Notes: generated from the sequence alone by a model not told the origin. A DNA stretch of 64,000 bases from Candidatus Gastranaerophilales bacterium (GCA_944325175.1 CALUYZ010000003.1:62001-126000), one strand, 5' to 3'; shown: positions 24,288 through 33,232, counted from the stretch's first letter. Made by a program: numbers and translations.

Positions 24288-24471
24288 AGTATATAGAAAT
24301 TTAATTATAAATATTTTTGAACATTTGAAATTATATGAGATTTTGGCATTAGCCCCACAAGAGTTTCTTTAGGTTCGCCATTTTGAAAAATATAGAGGCT
24401 ATGAGAAAGTTAATTTCATATTTTCGTGCTTGTAATGTTGACCTTTTAAAGGGTGTTAATAAATAAATATT

Positions 24472-24497
24472 AAGCCCCTTAAACAAAGGGGCTTTTT
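24472..24497. terminator. Terminator copy 3, directly downstream of trxA
   Basis: Third exact copy. On the minus strand it lies 18 bases past the trxA stop and is followed by an A/T-rich tail, so it is the native trxA terminator. Confidence 0.8.
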
Positions 24498-24514
24498 AGT
24501 ATATAGAAATTTAA

Positions 24515-24838
24515 TTATAAATATTTTTGAACATTTGAAATTATATGAGATTTTGGCATTAGCCCCACAAGAGTTTCTTTAGGTTCGCCATTTTGAAAAA
24601 TATAGAGGCATGGAATACTTGAAATCATATATTCAGTTGCTGTTTTAACATTTTCATCTGTGTTTATTTTATAAACTTTAACTTTGTCTTTTAATTCTTC
24701 TGCAACCTCATCTAAAATTGGTCCCATTTTTCTGCAAGGACCGCACCAAGGCGCCCAAAAATCAACAATTTTAACACCTTCGGAATTTAAAACCTCTTTT
24801 TCAAAGTTTGAATCATCTAATTCTATTGCATTTGACAT
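24515..24838 (-). CDS. trxA: Thioredoxin
   Basis: 107 residues, typical of TrxA. The redox motif is WCGPC at 31-35 inside VDFWAPWCGPCRKMGP, and the cis-proline loop is SSIPCLYIF. Reduces protein disulfides. Unusually, an extra Cys follows the cis-Pro. The ATG is preceded by AGGAGATATAATA. The promoter (TTGACA-17-TATAAT) is at 24873-24901 and overlaps that of nth. The last 34 codons are repeated downstream. Confidence 0.95.
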   Translation of the reverse strand: MSNAIELDDSNFEKEVLNSEGVKIVDFWAPWCGPCRKMGPILDEVAEELKDKVKVYKINTDENVKTATEYMISSIPCLYIFQNGEPKETLVGLMPKSHIISNVQKYL

Positions 24839-24872
24839 TATTATATCTCCTTATTTTTAAAAGCTTTTTTGT

Positions 24873-24901
24873 ATTATAATTTCATTTAAAATTGTTGTCA
24901 A
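24873..24901 (-). promoter_or_regulatory. trxA promoter, overlapping the nth -10 box
   Basis: On the minus strand, TTGACA (24896-24901) and TATAAT (24873-24878) are both perfect and 17 bases apart. The same AT-rich octamer reads TATAAT at 24875-24880 on the plus strand, a plausible -10 for nth (ATG 24913). Two divergent promoters share one -10 region. Confidence 0.75.
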
Positions 24902-24912
24902 AAAGGTAAATT

Positions 24913-25563
24913 ATGGCAGATATAGATAATATAATCGAAGAATTAAAAAAAGATAATAAGACGCATAGGGTAGTTCAAACAGAGTTTGTAAAGTTTATGG
25001 AAAATGTTGGTGACCCGTATTTAGTTCTGATTTGCTGTATTTTATCTTTAAGAACCAATGATAAAACAACTTATCCTTGTTCAATGAATATGCTTAAACT
25101 CGGTAAAACCCCCGATGAAATTGCGAAATTGGATGTTGAAACTTTGGCAAAAGCAATTTATCCTGTCGGTTTTTATAAAAATAAGGCTGAGCAAATTATA
25201 GAACTATCAAAAATTTTAGTTGAAAAATATAATTCAAAAGTGCCAAAATCTATTGATGAACTTATAAAGTTCAAAGGTGTGGGCAGAAAAACAGCTAATT
25301 TAGTTATGACAAAGGGCTTTAATATTCCTGCAATTTGTGTTGATGTTCATGTTCATAGAATTACAAACAGATTAGGCTATGTTAAAACAAAAACACCCGA
25401 TGAAACCGAAATGAAATTAAGAGAAGTTTTGCCTGAAAAATATTGGATAGATTTTAACACATTGCTTGTAACCCATGGGCAAAACATCTGTAAACCAATA
25501 AACCCAAAATGCGAAATTTGTTCAATTAAAAAATATTGTAAAACCTACCTTGAAAATTTTTGA
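24913..25563 (+). CDS. nth: Endonuclease III (DNA glycosylase/AP lyase)
   Basis: Excises oxidised pyrimidines. 216 residues. Helix-hairpin-helix KFKGVGRKTANLV carries the catalytic Lys; the catalytic Asp is in CVDVHVHRITNRLGY. The C-terminal 4Fe-4S cysteines are C193, C200, C203 and C209, spaced C-x6-C-x2-C-x5-C as expected. AAGG precedes the ATG. It converges on folE2 and overlaps it by 19 bases. Confidence 0.95.
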   Translation: MADIDNIIEELKKDNKTHRVVQTEFVKFMENVGDPYLVLICCILSLRTNDKTTYPCSMNMLKLGKTPDEIAKLDVETLAKAIYPVGFYKNKAEQIIELSKILVEKYNSKVPKSIDELIKFKGVGRKTANLVMTKGFNIPAICVDVHVHRITNRLGYVKTKTPDETEMKLREVLPEKYWIDFNTLLVTHGQNICKPINPKCEICSIKKYCKTYLENF

Positions 25564-26336
25564 TAAGCCCAAGCGTTGTGGTTATGAATTGATTCTAATG
25601 CTTCAATTTCAACTTCAAATTCATTTATAATTTCATTGTTTTGCAATTTTAAAACAACATCTCTTAAAAGGTCTTCAACAAATCTCGGGTTTTCATAGGC
25701 TTTTTCTGTTACAAATTTTTCATCTTCCCTTTTTAATAATGAATATAATTCAGATGAAGCCGATTCTTCAATCCATTGAATTAAATCTTCAAGCCAGATG
25801 TGGTTTTTTTCGCTATATGAAATTTTTACTTTAACAAGCGCTCTTTGGTTATGCGCCCCATATTTTGAAATTTCTTTTGAACAAGGGCACAAAGTGGTTA
25901 CAGGAACTTTCACCCCTAAATAAAATTTATAATCATCGTTGTTTGAAATTCCTTCAAAGTAGGAATCATAACACATTAAAGATTTCCTTTTACTTACAGG
26001 TGCTTGTTTTTCTATGAAATATTTAAAGTCAAATTTAGCATAGGCGCAATTTGCACTAAGTTTTTTTTTGACTTTTAAAAGAAGTTTTTTAATATCAACG
26101 CCAAGAAGGTTTTTTTCTCTTTCTTCTTCCAAAACTTCGACAAATCTTGACATGTGCGTTCCTTTGAATTGTTTTGGAAGCGAAACGCTCATTTTTGCTT
26201 TGGCATAAACGGTTTGAGTAATGTCTTTGCCTTCTTCCGATTTTCTTTGAATAATTAAGGGGAGTTCAACATCTTTAACTCCCACTTTTTGTATGTCTAT
26301 ATTTCTTGAATCTAATTGGTTTTGAACGTCATTCAT
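25545..26336 (-). CDS. folE2: GTP cyclohydrolase FolE2 (type IB)
   Basis: Makes dihydroneopterin triphosphate from GTP for folate (and queuosine-type) pathways; the IB type works with other metals than zinc. 263 residues. The N-terminus DVQNQLDSRNIDIQKVGV is the family's start, and LCPCSKEISKYGAHNQR (C150, C152, H162) is the metal-binding region. It is 2 bases downstream of the hypothetical at 26339, in a run with rdgB and uppS. Confidence 0.93.
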   Translation of the reverse strand: MNDVQNQLDSRNIDIQKVGVKDVELPLIIQRKSEEGKDITQTVYAKAKMSVSLPKQFKGTHMSRFVEVLEEEREKNLLGVDIKKLLLKVKKKLSANCAYAKFDFKYFIEKQAPVSKRKSLMCYDSYFEGISNNDDYKFYLGVKVPVTTLCPCSKEISKYGAHNQRALVKVKISYSEKNHIWLEDLIQWIEESASSELYSLLKREDEKFVTEKAYENPRFVEDLLRDVVLKLQNNEIINEFEVEIEALESIHNHNAWAYQKFSR

Positions 26337-26338
26337 TT

Positions 26339-26692
26339 TTAATTGTCTTTTTTCATTTCTAATGACTGCAAAATTTTTAATGCAGCTATTCTTTGTGTTT
26401 TCGGGTCTGCATGGCGTAAAATTTCAACTGCTCTAAGCATTACAGGGTCGTTATCATACCAACGATTGCCTTTGCCTGCATATTGAGTAACCATTTCATA
26501 AATTCTTTCAATAACATCTGCTGCAACTTCTTCTTGAAGCTTTAGAATGTAATCTTGCGCTTCTTTTCTTTCATCAGGTGCAGATAACCTTAAAAGATCA
26601 AGCGCTTCTTTTAAGACAGGGTCTTTATCATACCAGCGCATGTGCCCTTTTTCACTGTTATTTTCATTTTTTTCTTCGAATTTATCTTCCAT
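26339..26692 (-). CDS. Hypothetical protein with two internal repeats
   Basis: 117 residues; two copies of a ~32-residue unit, each beginning RWYDxDPV (RWYDKDPVLKEALDLLR at about 19 and RWYDNDPVMLRAVEILR at about 77) and ending in an IL-containing helix. The repeats are mostly helical with a W-Y-D turn. The family is not recognised. It lies between rdgB and folE2 with gaps of 10 and 2 bases, so probably one operon. Confidence 0.7.
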   Translation of the reverse strand: MEDKFEEKNENNSEKGHMRWYDKDPVLKEALDLLRLSAPDERKEAQDYILKLQEEVAADVIERIYEMVTQYAGKGNRWYDNDPVMLRAVEILRHADPKTQRIAALKILQSLEMKKDN

Positions 26693-26702
26693 TATTTTGC
26701 CC

Positions 26703-27296
26703 TTAATTCAGATTACTCTTAATCCATTGTATCATATTAAAAAGCGCTTGTCCTCTATGAGATAATGTATTTTTCTCATCTTCCGTTAATTCTGCCATTG
26801 TTTTATTTATACCGTCAACAAGAAAAACAGGGTCGTATCCAAAGCCGTTTGTTCCTTTTTTGGAATATGAAATTTTACCCTTCACTATTCCTTTTTCCGT
26901 ATGCAAAACTTCACCTTTATCATCAACAAGGCACAAGGCACAAACAAAATGTGCGCATCTGTTTTTATCTTCTTTTAGATTGAATAAAAGTTTTTCTATT
27001 CTTTTGTCAGGGGTCTCGGCGTATCTTGCGGAATGAATCCCGGGGGCGCCATTTAGAAAATCAACACAAAGACCTGAATCATCCGCCATAAAATATTTGC
27101 CCGTATTTGAAACTTTGGATGCTTCAACAGCTTTTATTTTTGCGTTTTCTTCAAAAGTTTCGCCGTTTTCATTTGGGTTAAAATTTTCGGCTGATAGCGG
27201 AATAAACTCAATATTAAAAGGATTTGCAATTTTATTTATTTCAAAAACCTTATGAGGGTTAGATGTTCCTAAAGTTATTGTAATTTTATCCGCCAT
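26703..27296 (-). CDS. rdgB: XTP/dITP diphosphatase (RdgB/Ham1 family)
   Basis: Hydrolyses deaminated purine triphosphates to keep them out of DNA and RNA. 197 residues. N-terminal LGTSNPHKVFEI, catalytic ADDSGLCVD, and GAPGIHSARYA are the family's motifs, with GFGYDPVFL near 150. It overlaps uppS by 11 bases. Confidence 0.93.
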   Translation of the reverse strand: MADKITITLGTSNPHKVFEINKIANPFNIEFIPLSAENFNPNENGETFEENAKIKAVEASKVSNTGKYFMADDSGLCVDFLNGAPGIHSARYAETPDKRIEKLLFNLKEDKNRCAHFVCALCLVDDKGEVLHTEKGIVKGKISYSKKGTNGFGYDPVFLVDGINKTMAELTEDEKNTLSHRGQALFNMIQWIKSNLN

Positions 27297-28008
27297 ATCT
27301 TCTTTGTCTTTCTTTAAATGATTTTACCGCTTCAATTAAGGCTTCTTTGTCAAATTCAGGCCAATATTTTTTAGTTACATAAATTTCAGAATATGCTATT
27401 TGCCATAAAAGATAGTTGCTAACTCTTAATTCTCCGCCCGTTCTAATTAAAAGGTCGGGGTTTGGAATATCTTTTGTGTATAAAAATTTTTCAAATAAGT
27501 TGGCATCAACTTCTTTTATTCCTGATTTTAAAATTTCATTAACAGCCGTTACAATTTCATCTCTTGCGCCATAATTTATTGCAATTTGAAGGTTTACGCC
27601 AGTATTATTTTTTGTTACTTCTTTTGCGTTTAATAAAACATCTTGCAAATTTTTGTTTAATGCCGATAAATTGCCGATAAAGCTTATTTTAACGTTATTT
27701 TCATTTAATTCTTTTGTTTCATTTTTCATTGTAATTGCAAGAAGGTTCATTAAAAAATCAACTTCTTCTTTTTTTCTGTTCCAGTTTTCTGTTGAAAAAG
27801 CGTACATTGTTAAATATTTTATGCCAAATTCATCTGCCGCTTTTACAACCTTTTTAAGGCTTTCAACGCCTTTTTTATGCCCCATGGCAGTTGGCAAGCC
27901 TTTTTCTTTTGCCCAGCGCCTGTTACCGTCCATAATAATTGCAATGTGGGTAAGGTTTGTTTCTTTAACTATATCTTTAATTTCATTTTCAATTTTTAAT
28001 TCAATCAT
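27286..28008 (-). CDS. uppS: Undecaprenyl diphosphate synthase (isoprenyl transferase)
   Basis: Makes the C55 lipid carrier for peptidoglycan. HIAIIMDGNRRWAKEKG holds the catalytic Asp; FSTENW and GGELRVSNYLLWQ are the family's later motifs. The frame is open from a TTG at 28035, but AAAAGG 7 bases before the ATG at 28008 (MIELKIENEI) marks the better start, giving about 240 residues, the usual length. Confidence 0.94.
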   Translation of the reverse strand: MIELKIENEIKDIVKETNLTHIAIIMDGNRRWAKEKGLPTAMGHKKGVESLKKVVKAADEFGIKYLTMYAFSTENWNRKKEEVDFLMNLLAITMKNETKELNENNVKISFIGNLSALNKNLQDVLLNAKEVTKNNTGVNLQIAINYGARDEIVTAVNEILKSGIKEVDANLFEKFLYTKDIPNPDLLIRTGGELRVSNYLLWQIAYSEIYVTKKYWPEFDKEALIEAVKSFKERQRRYGG

Positions 28009-28107
28009 ATATAACCTTTTATTTTTAAAAGCCAATCAATTATAAAATAAAATTAAGCTAAAATTAAGTGTTAAAAAATTTAATTTAATATTAGTTAAAA
28101 TTAAGAG

Positions 28108-28131
28108 GTACCATGAAAAAGGTTATGGTAC
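28108..28131 (+). promoter_or_regulatory. Hairpin just upstream of dnaE
   Basis: GTACCAT (28108-28114) and ATGGTAC (28125-28131) form a perfect 7-bp inverted repeat with a 10-base loop, ending 9 bases before the dnaE ATG. A GAGG plus ATG at 28113 opens a 31-codon frame that overlaps the start of dnaE out of frame. dnaE itself has no clear Shine-Dalgarno. Confidence 0.35.
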
Positions 28132-28140
28132 ATTTTAATT

Positions 28141-31100
28141 ATGAAATACGTTCCTTTGCATCTTCACACAGAATACAGTTTATTGGACGGGGCTATAAAA
28201 ATCCCTGATTTGTACAAATTTGCAGCAGAAAACGATATGCCGGCCGTTGCAATTACAGACCATGGCGTTATGTTTGGCTGCGCTGATATGTTCATTGCAA
28301 AAAATGAACTTATGTCGCACATGTTGACTGATGATGTTCAAGAACTAAAGAAAAAAATTGAAGCCGTTAAACCTATTATTGGTTGTGAATTTTACGTTTG
28401 TGACGGTGATGTTTTGGAAGATAGAAGCAAAAAAACAATGTACCATTTAATTTTGCTTGCAAAAAACCAAAACGGCTACCACAATTTATGTGAATTAAAT
28501 TCAATAGCATCTACTAAAGCTTATTATTATAAACCCCGTATAAACCACGAGATGCTTGAAAAATATAAAGATGATGTTATTTGTCTATCTGCTTGTATTC
28601 AAGGCGAAGTTGCAAGAATATTTTTAGACGGCAACAAAGAAGAAGCAATTAAAAGGGTTGAATATTATAAAAATTTGTTTGGCGATGATTATTACATTGA
28701 ACTTCAAGACCATGGGCTTAAAGAACAAAAAGATTCAAACCCATTTTTAATGGAAGTTGCAAAAAAATATAACATTAAAACCGTTATTACAAACGATTCT
28801 CACTATTTAAGAGCAGAAGATGCCCTCTGGCATGATACGCTTCTTTGCGAACAAACAAAATCATCTAAAAACGACCAAAACCGCTTTAAATTTTCTGTTA
28901 ATGAATTTTACGTTAAAACTGTTGACGAATTAAGACAAGCGTTTTCTTGGATGGATGAAGATTATTTCAACAAATGTATTGAAACAACGGTTGAAATTGC
29001 AGATAAAATTGATTTTAAAATGGACAAATTGGAATTTGGCAAAACAAAAGAATATCTGCCAAAATACCCGTGTCCAGATAATATGACGGAAGAAGAATAT
29101 TTTGATTTTCTCTGTAAAAAAGGTTTAAAAGAAAGATACGGCGACCCTGTTCCAGAATCTATAGTTGAAAGATATGAATATGAAAAATCTGTTATTTTCA
29201 AAATGGGTTTTCCTGCATACTTTTTATTAACTTGGGATTTTATCAACTGGGCAAAAGAACATAATATCCCTGTTGGACCTGGCAGAGGCTCTGCAGCAGG
29301 AAGTATAGTTGCATATTCATTAGGTATTACGGAACTTGACCCTATTGAGCATAATCTCTTGTTTGAAAGATTCTTAAACCCTGAAAGAATTTCAATGCCT
29401 GATATAGACATTGACTTTTGCAAAAGAAGAAGGGGCGAAGTTATAGATTATGTTTCAAGCAGGTGGGGAGAAGACCATGTTTGTCAAATTATAACCTTCG
29501 GCACATTGGCTGCAAAGGCAGCCTTAAAAGCTGTTGCAAGGGTTTATGATGTTGATTTTACAACAAGTAACACTTGGGCGGGGTTAATTCCGTCTGTCCC
29601 CGGTACAAAATTAAATGATGCTTTAGCTGAAGGTACAGAATTTAGAAAATTATATGATACAAACCCCGAAGCTAAAAAATTAATAGATGAAGCGCTTCAT
29701 ATTGAAGGCCTAAAAAACCAAGTGGGCACTCACGCAGCGGGTGTTATTATTGCGCCAAAACCAATGTCAAACATTATTCCCGTAGCGCTTTCAAAAGAAA
29801 AATCCACAACCACACAATACCCGATGGCAGGCATTGAAAAAATCGGGCTTTTGAAAATGGACTTCCTTGGCCTTGAAACTTTAACAATCATTAGAGATTG
29901 CCTTGATATGATTAAAAAAAGAAAAGGCATTGATTTTGATATTAATAAAATTCCTCTTGATGATGAAAAAACTTTTGAATTATTGAAAAAAGGCGATACG
30001 GACAGTGTATTCCAGCTTGAATCGCCGGGGATGAAAAGGCTTGTTAAAGAATTAAAACCGTCTGTTTTTGAAGACTTGGGCGCTTTGGTTGCTCTATTTA
30101 GGCCGGGGCCATTGGAAGCCGGCATGGTAAAAGATTTCGTTGATAGAAAACACGGTCGCCAAAAAATAGAATACGCTCACCCATTATTACAAAACATTTT
30201 AAAAGATACCTACGGAACCATTTTGTATCAAGAGCAGATTATGCAAATTTTCCAAACCCTTGCGGATTATTCACTTGGTGATGCGGATATGGTTCGCCGT
30301 ATGATGGGTAAAAAGAAACTTCAACAAATGGCGGAACAAAAAGTGCGTTTTGTAAAAGCATCATCTACAAAAGGAATGACAGAGGAAGATGCAAGCCACT
30401 TATTTGAACAGATTGAAAGCTTTGCAAAATACTGCTTCAACAAAGCCCATTCATCTGCTTATGCTTTTGTTGCCTATCAAACGGCATATCTAAAAGCACA
30501 TTATCCTGTTGAATGGATGGCAGCGAACTTAACATCTCAAGCAAACAATCAAGAAAAAACTCAAACCTACATTCTTCAATGCCAAGCATTAGGAATTGAA
30601 GTTTTACCGCCTGATATTAATAAATCTGATGCCGATTTTACACCTGACGGCAACAACATAAGATTTGGTTTAGCTTCAATTAAAAACGTAGGTCGTGGCG
30701 TTGTTGATGAAATTATGGAGTTAAGAAAAGAAAAAGAATTTGAATCTTTATATGATTACTGCGAAAGAATGGATGGCAGAGGCGTTAACAAGCTGACATT
30801 AGAAGCCTTAATTAAAGTGGGCGCATTTTCAAGCATTGAAAAATCAAGAAAACAGCTTGTTGAAAATATGGAAAGAATAAATAAAGATGTAGCCCAGAAA
30901 AAAGCCGCATCTAAAAACGGGCAAGTAAGCCTTTTTGCTGCTTTGGGCGAACAAGCTCAAGATATTGGGCTTCCAACTTTTGAACTATCAGGAAGTTCTG
31001 ATGATGAATATCTTGATACTGAAATTCAACAATTTGAACACGATTTAATGGGAATTTACGTTTCAAGCCACCCGTTATCAAGCATTAGAGATACCTTAAA

Positions 31101-31671
31101 ATATTTAACAACAGATACTCTATCTGAAATTATTCAATCACCTGAAAAAGATAAAACAGTTACAATTTGCGGGTTATTATCAAAAGTTATTTCAAAACCC
31201 ACAAGAAAAGACCCTTCAAAAATTTTAAAAATAGGAACGATTGAAGACTTATCAGGCGGCAGAGTTGAATTTATTTCATTCCCAAAAATAACAGAACAAT
31301 TTGGTTCAATTCTTGCAAATGATGAAAAAGTTATTTTAACAGGCAGAGTAAATGTTAGAGAGGGAGATGAAATAAACATTGCGGTTTTAGAAGCTCAGCC
31401 CATTCAAAACGTTAATTTAGTTACAATTAAAATGCTTCAAAAATTTGAATTTGAAGAAAATGAATACCTAAAAGGGTTATTGTCAAAATATGGCGGAAAT
31501 AGCCCCGTTGTAATAGATTTTGAAGACCCTGATTCAGATACGCCTGATAAAAGAGTGCAAATTTTAGCCAACAAAAGACTTTGGGTTAACCCCGATTCAG
31601 AGCTAAAAGAAAATATAGATAAAATTTTCAAAGGTAAACTTGAATATAGTGTTAAATCGTTAATGAAATAA
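28141..31671 (+). CDS. dnaE: DNA polymerase III alpha subunit
   Basis: Replicative polymerase catalytic subunit, 1176 residues. The PHP domain starts at once (PLHLHTEYSLLDG), and the catalytic acidic residues are in PDIDIDFCK (about 420-430). The GPGRGSAAGS motif and a C-terminal OB domain are present. No embedded proofreading exonuclease, so it is DnaE1-type, not PolC. The ATG is right for the family. Convergent with the HD-GYP gene, 1 base apart. Confidence 0.97.
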   Translation: MKYVPLHLHTEYSLLDGAIKIPDLYKFAAENDMPAVAITDHGVMFGCADMFIAKNELMSHMLTDDVQELKKKIEAVKPIIGCEFYVCDGDVLEDRSKKTMYHLILLAKNQNGYHNLCELNSIASTKAYYYKPRINHEMLEKYKDDVICLSACIQGEVARIFLDGNKEEAIKRVEYYKNLFGDDYYIELQDHGLKEQKDSNPFLMEVAKKYNIKTVITNDSHYLRAEDALWHDTLLCEQTKSSKNDQNRFKFSVNEFYVKTVDELRQAFSWMDEDYFNKCIETTVEIADKIDFKMDKLEFGKTKEYLPKYPCPDNMTEEEYFDFLCKKGLKERYGDPVPESIVERYEYEKSVIFKMGFPAYFLLTWDFINWAKEHNIPVGPGRGSAAGSIVAYSLGITELDPIEHNLLFERFLNPERISMPDIDIDFCKRRRGEVIDYVSSRWGEDHVCQIITFGTLAAKAALKAVARVYDVDFTTSNTWAGLIPSVPGTKLNDALAEGTEFRKLYDTNPEAKKLIDEALHIEGLKNQVGTHAAGVIIAPKPMSNIIPVALSKEKSTTTQYPMAGIEKIGLLKMDFLGLETLTIIRDCLDMIKKRKGIDFDINKIPLDDEKTFELLKKGDTDSVFQLESPGMKRLVKELKPSVFEDLGALVALFRPGPLEAGMVKDFVDRKHGRQKIEYAHPLLQNILKDTYGTILYQEQIMQIFQTLADYSLGDADMVRRMMGKKKLQQMAEQKVRFVKASSTKGMTEEDASHLFEQIESFAKYCFNKAHSSAYAFVAYQTAYLKAHYPVEWMAANLTSQANNQEKTQTYILQCQALGIEVLPPDINKSDADFTPDGNNIRFGLASIKNVGRGVVDEIMELRKEKEFESLYDYCERMDGRGVNKLTLEALIKVGAFSSIEKSRKQLVENMERINKDVAQKKAASKNGQVSLFAALGEQAQDIGLPTFELSGSSDDEYLDTEIQQFEHDLMGIYVSSHPLSSIRDTLKYLTTDTLSEIIQSPEKDKTVTICGLLSKVISKPTRKDPSKILKIGTIEDLSGGRVEFISFPKITEQFGSILANDEKVILTGRVNVREGDEINIAVLEAQPIQNVNLVTIKMLQKFEFEENEYLKGLLSKYGGNSPVVIDFEDPDSDTPDKRVQILANKRLWVNPDSELKENIDKIFKGKLEYSVKSLMK

Positions 31672-31672
31672 T

Positions 31673-32956
31673 TTATCTTATTTTTTCTAAAGCCTCATAT
31701 ACGACAGGGTCCCATTTTGTGCCACATTCGCTTTTTAAAATTTCAAGCGCTTCTTTGTTTGTTTTTGCTTTTCTGTGGCTTCTATCTTGAATTAAAGCGC
31801 AATAAGCGTCTGCAAGCGCTATAATTCTTGAACCGAAAGGAATAGATAAACCCTTCAAGCCTTCAGGTTTACCTGAGCCATTGTAGCGTTCCTTTTGATA
31901 ATAAACATAAGGAACAACTTCTGATAAAAAGTTTATATTCATAAGCAAACTTACACCGGCATTTGGATATTCTTGCAATTTATCCCATTCTTCTTTTGAA
32001 AGTTTATCTTTTTTGGTAAATAATTGTTCATTTAATGTAATTTTGCCAATATTTTGTAATAAACCGGCGTAATATATTAAGTCTGTTGTTTTTTCATTTA
32101 AGCCAAGCTCTATACAGAGTTCTTTGGATAATTCCGCAACAGATTTAGAATGGCTGTTTTTGTATCTGCTTTTAATATCAACTGCTCTTGCCATTGTTTC
32201 GACAAATGCTTGCTGTTGGTCTTGCAAATCACCTATTATTGCAGTCAGTTGTGCTCTTAAATTTTGAAGCTCGGAAGTTGATATAACATCGTTTGCTAAA
32301 ACTTTTTTTACTTCATCAATTAATTTTTGTATTCCCAAAGAAGTTACAAAAAGCCCTGCTGTTATTTTTAATAAATCAACGTATTCTTCTTCCAAGGGTT
32401 TGTTTAATGGTCTTTTAATTTCTATTGAACCAATGCACTCAAAGTTATTTTTCATAGGAAAAATTTGAACAATTTTTGTTTTATTTTGAATTGTTACTAT
32501 TTCTTCCTTTTCAAAACATTCTCTTATATTTTTATTAACTCTGCCTCTTAGTAAATTTTTAGATGTGCCTGCCAATTTTAGAGGTTGTTTTTTTTGTGAA
32601 AGATAAATATTGCACTCATCCAATGTGAGCATTAATTTTATTGCCCTTGCGATTGAATCGTAAATTATATAATCTTCATGCTTTTTAAAGCCAAGTAAAG
32701 AAAGGGTTGAATCTATTGAATATATTGAAATCAATTCCCTTAATTGTGCTTTTAGACCTTCAACTTTATCTTTTTTATTTGAAATTTTGCCTGCAAGTTC
32801 ATCATTAATTAAACTTTCACAAAGAAAGTCGCCCAAGTTAAGCGCAAAAATTTCTTCCAAAGGGTCATCATTCATAAGGTCTAATGACCTTGAAAATAAT
32901 GAGACGCCTCCGTCTTTTAAAATATCCAATTCTTCTCGGTTTTTGGCATTTTCCAT
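31673..32956 (-). CDS. Degenerate HD-GYP domain protein with GAF-like N-terminus
   Basis: 427 residues. A GAF-like sensor (about 75-205) and a coiled linker (210-250) precede an HD-GYP-like domain (250-427). Compared with active HD-GYP phosphodiesterases the HD pair is QN (301-302, in LLQNIGKITLN), and HHE..DGSGYP is YYQKERYNGSGKP (352-364). With both metal-ligand sets changed, c-di-GMP hydrolysis is unlikely; a regulatory or binding role is more plausible. It converges on dnaE with 1 base between the stops. Confidence 0.85.
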   Translation of the reverse strand: MENAKNREELDILKDGGVSLFSRSLDLMNDDPLEEIFALNLGDFLCESLINDELAGKISNKKDKVEGLKAQLRELISIYSIDSTLSLLGFKKHEDYIIYDSIARAIKLMLTLDECNIYLSQKKQPLKLAGTSKNLLRGRVNKNIRECFEKEEIVTIQNKTKIVQIFPMKNNFECIGSIEIKRPLNKPLEEEYVDLLKITAGLFVTSLGIQKLIDEVKKVLANDVISTSELQNLRAQLTAIIGDLQDQQQAFVETMARAVDIKSRYKNSHSKSVAELSKELCIELGLNEKTTDLIYYAGLLQNIGKITLNEQLFTKKDKLSKEEWDKLQEYPNAGVSLLMNINFLSEVVPYVYYQKERYNGSGKPEGLKGLSIPFGSRIIALADAYCALIQDRSHRKAKTNKEALEILKSECGTKWDPVVYEALEKIR

Positions 32957-33232
32957 TAATCTTACCTTGTTTTCCTATTTAATGTCAGAAAAGAAATTTT
33001 TTCTTCCCATGAATTATATCGGCATGTTTTAATAAAACTTTTGCCTTATTTTACAAAAATTATACTTTAGTTTGCAAAAAACCTACATATAGTGTAATTT
33101 TTATGAAATTAAAACTTTTAAATATTAGTGTTTTAATTTTTTCTTGTTACATTTGTTCATAATTTATTTTATTTTGTCAAAGATTAACAAAAAAACAACT
33201 TTATAGATATAGGAAGGAATTTAGGTATAAAA
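32957..33232. other. 276-base A/T-rich intergenic region between divergent genes
   Basis: Upstream of both the HD-GYP gene (minus) and the cupin gene (plus). No gene is convincing; a 19-codon frame from the ATG at 33103 has no ribosome site. A TTGTCA at about 33176 and AT-rich boxes near 33200 may hold the promoter of the cupin gene, whose TTG start at 33233 follows AGG by 8 bases. Confidence 0.4.

Larger units (their letters stand above)
24041..24609. repeat. 210-bp tandem array made of the trxA 3' end and terminator
   Basis: Units 24041-24250 and 24251-24460 are identical, and a third, partial unit (24461-24609) runs into intact trxA. Each unit has the dapA/trxA terminator, the last 34 codons of trxA (minus strand), and a 61-base linker. 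The linker aligns loosely with the next upstream trxA segment (about 17 of 25 bases after GAGGC, colinear further on), which suggests a decayed copy. This accounts for the 468-base stretch without genes between dapA and trxA. Confidence 0.9.

Noticed and set aside
24041-24609. Diversity-generating retroelement (template/variable repeats at a gene end)
   Set aside because: No reverse transcriptase in the window, the identical blocks show no adenine-specific changes, and thioredoxin is not a plausible diversified target.
33103-33162. 19-codon frame resembling a lipoprotein signal peptide
   Set aside because: Too short, no ribosome site, and no continuation after the cysteine.
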